DNA of 64,000 bases. Origin: Prochlorococcus sp. AG-409-G20. Its GTDB lineage: Bacteria; Cyanobacteriota; Cyanobacteriia; PCC-6307; Cyanobiaceae. This document shows positions 58,777 through 64,000 of this stretch, piece by piece. Every line of letters starts with the position of its first letter. Within the stretch, counting starts at the first letter, position 1. Both the position numbers and the translations under genes were made by a program. The notes under the pieces were generated by a model. It saw only the letters and a list, made by a program, of their open reading frames with translations, was not told where the DNA came from and did no database searches. The DNA is taken from assembly GCA_003215775.1 (NCBI GenBank), contig QCJW01000001.1:114988-178987 (forward strand). Reading direction: 5' to 3'.

Positions 58777-59565
58777 ATGCGATTTCGTCCTTTGCTGGCC
58801 ATAGTGCTAGCTTTCTGTCTCACCTTTATTGGTGCCCCAAGCAGTGTCTCCGCCTCTGGAGAGAGGGGTAATTCAACATTTACAAACGTAGTAAATACTG
58901 GCCAAGCAGGCGAGTGCTCCACTCTTCCTCCTGGATCATCAGATTCAATCAGTGCCGATGGAAGTTTCAAAAGCCTCTGTCTTCAACCAACAGAGATCTT
59001 TGTGAAGCTTGCTGCTAATAGGCGCCAAAAAGCTGACTTCGTACCTGCAAAGATCATTAGTCCTCGTTTCAATAGCAGCATTGACGAGGTATATGGGGAC
59101 CTCTCTGGAGGCAAATTCACTGCCAAAGGAGGTATTGATTTCTCATTGATCACAGTTCTTGCTCCTAATGGAGAAGAATTCCCTCTAGTTTTCTCTATTA
59201 AAGACATGGTTGCAGATGGAGGAAAATCCATCGCCCCTGGCTCAGAGTTCAGTGGTCCAACTTTCACCCCTAGCTATCGCACTGGCGATTTTCTAGACCC
59301 AAAAAGTAGAGCCAAGGACACAGGCGTTGATTACGCCCAAGGTCTGGTAGCTCTTGGTGGTGATGATGAAGACCTAGCAAAAGAAAACATCAAGAAAGAC
59401 TTAAGTGGCAAAGGCCAAATAACACTTACTGTTGACAAAGTTAATGCTGCCACTAGCACTTTTACTGGCACATTCGTAGCAGTCCAACCTTCAGATAATG
59501 ACTTAGGTTCTAAAGAGCCAGTAGACGTCAAGTTGACTGGTGTTTTCTTTGGACGTAAAGCCTAA
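58777..59565 (+). CDS. psbO: Photosystem II manganese-stabilising protein
   Basis: This 262-residue extrinsic PSII subunit stabilises the Mn cluster on the lumen side. A signal peptide is clear: RFRPLLAIVLAFCLTFIGAP then SSVSA. The mature part shows C-terminal-type PsbO segments FVPAKIISPRFNSSIDEVYGD (shown in part), GGKFTAKGGIDFSLI, GPTFTPSYRTGDFLDPKSR and a pair of cysteines (about 47 and 69) that form the usual disulfide. The start at ATG 58777 is chosen because it gives the proper signal peptide. It is followed by a strong terminator. Confidence 0.95.
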   Translation: MRFRPLLAIVLAFCLTFIGAPSSVSASGERGNSTFTNVVNTGQAGECSTLPPGSSDSISADGSFKSLCLQPTEIFVKLAANRRQKADFVPAKIISPRFNSSIDEVYGDLSGGKFTAKGGIDFSLITVLAPNGEEFPLVFSIKDMVADGGKSIAPGSEFSGPTFTPSYRTGDFLDPKSRAKDTGVDYAQGLVALGGDDEDLAKENIKKDLSGKGQITLTVDKVNAATSTFTGTFVAVQPSDNDLGSKEPVDVKLTGVFFGRKA

Positions 59566-59589
59566 GTCATCTCATTAGACTATTTATCC

Positions 59590-59620
59590 AAAGAAGGGCC
59601 TTATTGGCCCTTCTTTTTTT
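59590..59620 (+). terminator. Intrinsic terminator of psbO
   Basis: AAGAAGGGCC, loop TTATT and GGCCCTTCTT form a perfect stem followed by a T-run of seven, 25 bases after the psbO stop. This is a classic Rho-independent terminator and separates psbO from sat. Confidence 0.95.
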
Positions 59621-59694
59621 GTAAGAAAGCTTGAACTGTTCACTCAGGTTTATGCTCAGCATCTGTGAGAATCACTTCAAATCATTGAGCTTGC

Positions 59695-60867
59695 ATGATC
59701 ACTAAACAAAACACACCTTTGAAAAACTCAGCTGTGATAGAGCCATGCGGTGGAACATTAGTAAATCTGATGGTTCCCAATGAAAACTGCTCCGAAATCG
59801 AGAACCTTGCGAATAAAACCCTCGAATGTTCGGATCGCAATGCATGTGATGTGGAATTACTTGTTATTGGTGGCTTCTCACCTTTAAGAGGCTTCATGCT
59901 TCAATCAGATTATGACTCTGTAGTTTCTCAATTTCGAACAACATCAGGATATTTATTTGGCTTACCAATTGTTTTTGATACAGATCGAGAAGATATATCA
60001 ATAGGAGACACAGTTCTTCTGAATTACAAAGGTCAAAAACTAGCTGTCCTTCAAGTAGAAGACAAATGGGAGCCAGACAAAGTTGTAGAAGCAAAAGGAT
60101 GCTATGGAACAACCTCTATAGAGCATCCTGCTGTACGAATGATTACAACTGAACGTAAAAGGTTTTATCTAGGTGGAAGCATTAAAGGATTAGAACTTCC
60201 CAAAAGAGTATTCCCTTGTAAAACACCAGAAGAAGTTAGAACTGAATTACCTCCTGGAGAAGATGTAGTTGCTTTTCAATGCCGTAATCCAATCCATCGG
60301 GCACATTACGAACTATTCACTAGAGCACTTAATGCAAACAATGTAAGCAAAAAAGCCGTTGTTTTGGTTCACCCAACATGTGGACCTACTCAACAAGACG
60401 ATATACCAGGCAACGTTCGCTTCCAAACTTATGAACGCTTGGCTGCTGAAGTAGACAACCCACGTATTCGATGGGCTTACCTACCTTATGCAATGCACAT
60501 GGCAGGCCCAAGAGAAGCACTTCAGCACATGATCATTCGGCGCAACTATGGATGCACACATTTCATAATTGGCAGAGACATGGCTGGGTGCAAATCCAAC
60601 TTAAGTGGCGAAGACTTCTATAGTCCCTACGAAGCTCAAGATTTCGCTAGAGAATGTGCTCCAGAACTACTTATGGAGACTGTCCCTTCTCTAAACCTTG
60701 TATATACAGAAGAAGAAGGATATGTAACAGCAGAACACGCTGAAGCTCGTGGTCTGCATGTAAAGAAGCTTAGTGGAACTCAATTTCGCAAAATGTTGCG
60801 TAGCGGTGAAGAGATTCCAGAATGGTTTGCTTTTAGAAGTGTGGTGGAGGTACTTAGATCCACATGA
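59695..60867 (+). CDS. sat: Sulfate adenylyltransferase (ATP sulfurylase)
   Basis: This 390-residue homo-oligomeric type of ATP sulfurylase activates sulfate to APS. The HxxH motif in FQCRNPIHRAHYELF (about residue 202), HPTCGPTQQDD and HFIIGRDMAGCKSN are conserved. It starts at ATG 59695 and is followed by ftsH 46 bases later. Confidence 0.95.
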   Translation: MITKQNTPLKNSAVIEPCGGTLVNLMVPNENCSEIENLANKTLECSDRNACDVELLVIGGFSPLRGFMLQSDYDSVVSQFRTTSGYLFGLPIVFDTDREDISIGDTVLLNYKGQKLAVLQVEDKWEPDKVVEAKGCYGTTSIEHPAVRMITTERKRFYLGGSIKGLELPKRVFPCKTPEEVRTELPPGEDVVAFQCRNPIHRAHYELFTRALNANNVSKKAVVLVHPTCGPTQQDDIPGNVRFQTYERLAAEVDNPRIRWAYLPYAMHMAGPREALQHMIIRRNYGCTHFIIGRDMAGCKSNLSGEDFYSPYEAQDFARECAPELLMETVPSLNLVYTEEEGYVTAEHAEARGLHVKKLSGTQFRKMLRSGEEIPEWFAFRSVVEVLRST

Positions 60868-60913
60868 AGAGGGGGATTCCTACTAACATCATTTCACTGG
60901 AGATAAAAAATCT

Positions 60914-62761
60914 GTGAACAAGCGCTTAAGAAACCTTGGGCTTTATTTGCTCATCGTGATTGCTGTACTAGTGATTGGGACTTCATTGCTTGATCAACCT
61001 AATTCAGCAAATGCAACCAGAAGTCTTAGATATAGCGATTTTGTTGAAGCAGTCGAAGACAACCAAGTCACTAGAGTCCTTATATCTCCAGATAAAGGTA
61101 CTGCTCAAGTTATAGAGGCTGATGGTCGTCGTGCAGAAGTAAACCTTGCTCCCGACAATGAACTTCTAAAACTATTAACTGATCATGATGTGGACATTGC
61201 AGTCCAGCCAACTCGTCAACCGGGCCCTTGGCAAGCTGCTGCCAGCAGTTTGATCTTTCCAGTCTTACTTTTAGGAGGTCTTTTCTTCTTATTTCGACGT
61301 GCTCAAGGAGCAAATAACAATAACCCTGCAATGAATTTTGGGAAAAGCAAAGCTCGCTTACAAATGGAACCTTCTACACAAGTTACTTTTGGAGATGTAG
61401 CAGGCATTGAAGGAGCAAAATTAGAGCTTACAGAAGTTGTTGACTTTCTAAAAAACCCTGATCGTTTTACTGCAGTAGGTGCAAAAATCCCCAAAGGAGT
61501 TCTATTAGTTGGTCCTCCAGGAACTGGAAAAACCCTTCTAGCGAAAGCAGTGGCTGGAGAAGCAGCTGTCCCATTCTTCTCTATTTCAGGCTCAGAATTC
61601 GTTGAGATGTTTGTTGGAGTTGGCGCAAGTAGAGTCCGTGATCTTTTTGAGCAAGCAAAAAAGAATGCTCCATGCATAGTGTTTATTGATGAAATAGACG
61701 CTGTTGGTAGACAAAGAGGCGCTGGTTTAGGAGGAGGGAATGATGAAAGAGAACAAACACTCAATCAGTTACTCACGGAAATGGATGGATTTGAAGGAAA
61801 CACTGGAATCATTATTGTTGCAGCTACAAACAGGCCAGATGTTCTTGATTCTGCACTAATGCGACCTGGACGTTTTGACCGCCAAGTAGTAGTTGATAGG
61901 CCTGATTACACAGGAAGATTGCAAATCCTTAAAGTGCATGCCAAAGATAAAACTCTTTCAAAAGATGTTGATCTAGATAAAGTCGCAAGAAGAACTCCTG
62001 GATTTACTGGAGCCGATTTAGCCAACTTACTTAACGAAGCAGCAATTCTTGCAGCAAGACGAGAGCTCACTGAAGTTAGTAATGACGAAATAAGTGATGC
62101 TATTGAAAGAGTAATGGCTGGGCCAGAAAAAAAAGATCGTGTAATGAGCGAAAAAAGAAAGAAACTAGTTGCTTATCACGAAGCTGGACATGCTCTTGTT
62201 GGTGCTCTTATGCCTGATTATGATCCAGTTCAGAAGATTTCAATCATCCCTAGAGGGCAAGCAGGAGGCCTAACTTTTTTCACTCCAAGTGAAGAAAGAA
62301 TGGAATCTGGATTGTATTCAAGATCATATTTACAAAATCAAATGGCCGTTGCCTTAGGTGGTCGAGTTGCAGAGGAAATAGTTTATGGAGAGAATGAAGT
62401 AACTACTGGGGCTTCAAATGATTTGAAGCAGGTTGCTCAAGTAGCAAGACAAATGGTTACCCGTTTTGGAATGAGTGACAAACTAGGTCCAGTTGCCTTA
62501 GGTAGATCACAAGGAGGAATGTTCTTAGGTAGAGATATAGCTGCTGAACGTGATTTTTCAGAAGATACAGCAGCAACTATCGATTCTGAAGTCTCTGAGT
62601 TAGTAGACAATGCTTATAAACGAGCCAGCAAAGTTCTATTGGAAAATAGATTTATACTGGATGAATTAGCTAATATGCTTGTCGAACAAGAGACTGTAGA
62701 TTCAGAGGATCTTCAAGATCTTCTAATTCGTAATGACGTAAAAATTGCTGAATATGTTTAA
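60914..62761 (+). CDS. ftsH: ATP-dependent zinc metalloprotease FtsH
   Basis: This 615-residue membrane AAA protease has two N-terminal membrane helices (about 7-23 and 110-127), Walker A GPPGTGKT (200-207), Walker B IVFIDEID (about 255), [23 protein letters not shown] (shown within 20) and the zinc site HEAGH (422-426). FtsH removes damaged photosystem II D1 and other membrane proteins. Translation starts at GTG 60914, preceded by GGAG. Cyanobacteria carry several FtsH copies; which one this is cannot be told from motifs. Confidence 0.96.
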   Translation: MNKRLRNLGLYLLIVIAVLVIGTSLLDQPNSANATRSLRYSDFVEAVEDNQVTRVLISPDKGTAQVIEADGRRAEVNLAPDNELLKLLTDHDVDIAVQPTRQPGPWQAAASSLIFPVLLLGGLFFLFRRAQGANNNNPAMNFGKSKARLQMEPSTQVTFGDVAGIEGAKLELTEVVDFLKNPDRFTAVGAKIPKGVLLVGPPGTGKTLLAKAVAGEAAVPFFSISGSEFVEMFVGVGASRVRDLFEQAKKNAPCIVFIDEIDAVGRQRGAGLGGGNDEREQTLNQLLTEMDGFEGNTGIIIVAATNRPDVLDSALMRPGRFDRQVVVDRPDYTGRLQILKVHAKDKTLSKDVDLDKVARRTPGFTGADLANLLNEAAILAARRELTEVSNDEISDAIERVMAGPEKKDRVMSEKRKKLVAYHEAGHALVGALMPDYDPVQKISIIPRGQAGGLTFFTPSEERMESGLYSRSYLQNQMAVALGGRVAEEIVYGENEVTTGASNDLKQVAQVARQMVTRFGMSDKLGPVALGRSQGGMFLGRDIAAERDFSEDTAATIDSEVSELVDNAYKRASKVLLENRFILDELANMLVEQETVDSEDLQDLLIRNDVKIAEYV

Positions 62762-62873
62762 AGTAAATCAACTAACTAAATTCAGGCATAATACGTTTAT
62801 TAGTAACAGCATAATCAAGAAGATAAATATATTCTCAACTTCTTAATAAGAAAATATCCAATACAACTGATCA
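62762..62873. other. 112-base gap between converging ftsH and aroC
   Basis: This AT-rich gap holds a weak inverted repeat (CTTCTTAATAAGAA) but no clear terminator. No gene is seen. Confidence 0.4.
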
Positions 62874-63962
62874 TCAAAGAAGTTTACATTGAGCTTGTTG
62901 AAGTAGCAAATGGTCGGCCAAAACAATTGCGACCATAGCCTCAACCATAGGAACGGCCCTAGGCAAAACACAAGGATCGTGTCGACCTTTTGATTTTAAA
63001 GTGATTGGATTACCTTCCAAGTCAATTGTTTGCTGATCTTTTCGTATAGTTGCGGTGGGTTTGAAGGCAACTCTGAGAATAATTTCTTCTCCATTACTTA
63101 TACCCCCTTGAATACCTCCAGAATTATTTGTCAAAGTTTTCAGGGTCCCATCACCAGTAGGAACAAAAGAATCATTATGCTCACTACCCTTTAAGAAAGT
63201 ACCCCCAAAACCTGAACCAATTTCAAAACCTTTTGAAGCTGGTAATGACATAACTGCCTTTGCAAGATCAGCTTCCAACTTGTCAAAAACAGGCATACCT
63301 AGTCCAACAGGGGTTTTCCTAACAACACATTCAATAACACCTCCACAAGAATCTCCTTCACGACTTATCTCTTCTATTCTTTCTACCATTAATGCCGCCG
63401 TTGTTTTATCAGGGCAACGAACAATATTTGATTCAATCTCTTCAAACTGAACACTATCAGTATTTACATCAGCCTCAATGTCATGAATACGCTTAACCCA
63501 AGCCAATACTTCAGTTCCATTGACTTTCTTAAGTAATTGCTTTGCTATTGCCCCAGCGGCAACTCTTCCTATCGTTTCCCGAGCGGAAGCCCTACCTCCT
63601 CCACTCCTAGCTTGAATACCATATTTAGCCATATAAGTAGCATCAGCATGGGACGGTCTAAAGACACTCTGCATGTCTTGATAATCCAATGGCCTCTGAT
63701 CTTTATTACGAACAACCATTGAAATGGGAGTCCCTAAAGTTTTAGCGTCAAGAAGACCGCTAAGGATCTCGACTTGATCAGCTTCTTTTCTAGGAGTAGT
63801 TATTTTGCTCTGTCCTGGCTTACGTCTATCCAACTCAGCTTGAATCATTTGAATATCAAGTTCTAACTTGGGTGGACATCCCTCCAATATCACTCCAACA
63901 GCTCCGCCATGAGACTCTCCAAAGGTACTGATTCTGAAAAGTTTTCCAAAAGTACTTCCCAT
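62874..63962 (-). CDS. aroC: Chorismate synthase
   Basis: This 362-residue FMN-dependent enzyme is at the end of the shikimate pathway. It has [17 protein letters not shown] at the N-terminus, [14 protein letters not shown], the signature [19 protein letters not shown] (about 112-130) and [10 protein letters not shown]. Length and start (ATG 63962) match the family. Confidence 0.97.
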   Translation of the reverse strand: MGSTFGKLFRISTFGESHGGAVGVILEGCPPKLELDIQMIQAELDRRKPGQSKITTPRKEADQVEILSGLLDAKTLGTPISMVVRNKDQRPLDYQDMQSVFRPSHADATYMAKYGIQARSGGGRASARETIGRVAAGAIAKQLLKKVNGTEVLAWVKRIHDIEADVNTDSVQFEEIESNIVRCPDKTTAALMVERIEEISREGDSCGGVIECVVRKTPVGLGMPVFDKLEADLAKAVMSLPASKGFEIGSGFGGTFLKGSEHNDSFVPTGDGTLKTLTNNSGGIQGGISNGEEIILRVAFKPTATIRKDQQTIDLEGNPITLKSKGRHDPCVLPRAVPMVEAMVAIVLADHLLLQQAQCKLL

Positions 63963-64000
63963 GAATTTCTCATTCTGACTAGAGGCTAATAAGGAAAAGA

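Noticed and set aside
1..64000. CRISPR arrays, insertion sequences, att sites or replication origin
   Set aside because: No repeated spacer structure, transposase, integrase or DnaA-box cluster was seen.

Overview
The window looks like chromosomal core DNA from a marine picocyanobacterium, most likely a low-light Prochlorococcus. This rests on a low GC content (my eye estimate is high thirties percent), very short intergenic gaps and many start/stop overlaps. It also rests on photosystem II genes (psbI, psbK, psbH, psbN, psbO), chlD, ntcA and crtR, and on many small families restricted to cyanobacteria (DUF3155, DUF3146, DUF3177, DUF3769, DUF3084, DUF2555, Ycf20). A MIT 9211-like strain is a guess from composition only. 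I see no insertion sequences, phage genes, CRISPR arrays or other mobile islands.

Layout: 1-1570 is the end of an ABC/MCE lipid-transport operon. 1588-15154 holds chlD, folK, a NUDIX hydrolase, a DegT aminotransferase, fabI, hisB, a carotenoid oxygenase, rdgB, a phosphohexomutase, a two-domain nuclease, ygfZ and pyrE. 15268-24025 holds a CAT-anticodon tRNA, a CorC-like membrane protein, an oxidoreductase, psbK, tgt, cobS, a soluble histidine kinase resembling Hik2/CSK, DUF3155, an esterase and purH. 24146-36209 holds DoxX, ispH, amt1 with a candidate NtcA promoter, sfsA, murJ, three small unknown genes, tRNA-Arg, glyA, cinA and leuCD. 36257-43641 holds an LptD-like outer-membrane protein, psbI, psbN/psbH, tatA, pth, a YqgF-like protein, DUF3084, ntcA and rph. 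43791-51115 holds a P-loop-less BtuR-like gene coupled to dcd and thyX, then txlA, trmB, DUF3177 and ileS. 51681-63962 holds tRNA-Leu, crtR, gatC, a creatininase, mpg, pyrB, Ycf20, tRNA-Ala(CGC), DUF2555, coaBC, psbO, sat, ftsH and aroC.

The genes are mostly housekeeping: photosynthesis, pigment and isoprenoid metabolism, nucleotide and amino-acid synthesis, nitrogen control and envelope assembly. I found no convincing new multi-gene system. The best leads are the BtuR-like protein without a P-loop translated next to dcd/thyX, the Fe-S nuclease/exonuclease fusion whose nuclease motif looks degraded, the candidate NtcA site upstream of amt1, a Shine-Dalgarno sequence inside a hairpin before DUF3155, and a tRNA-Ala reading GCG. 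Three photosystem genes (psbK, psbI, and psbN with its correct start) are short enough to be missed by automatic gene finding and are placed here by translation.
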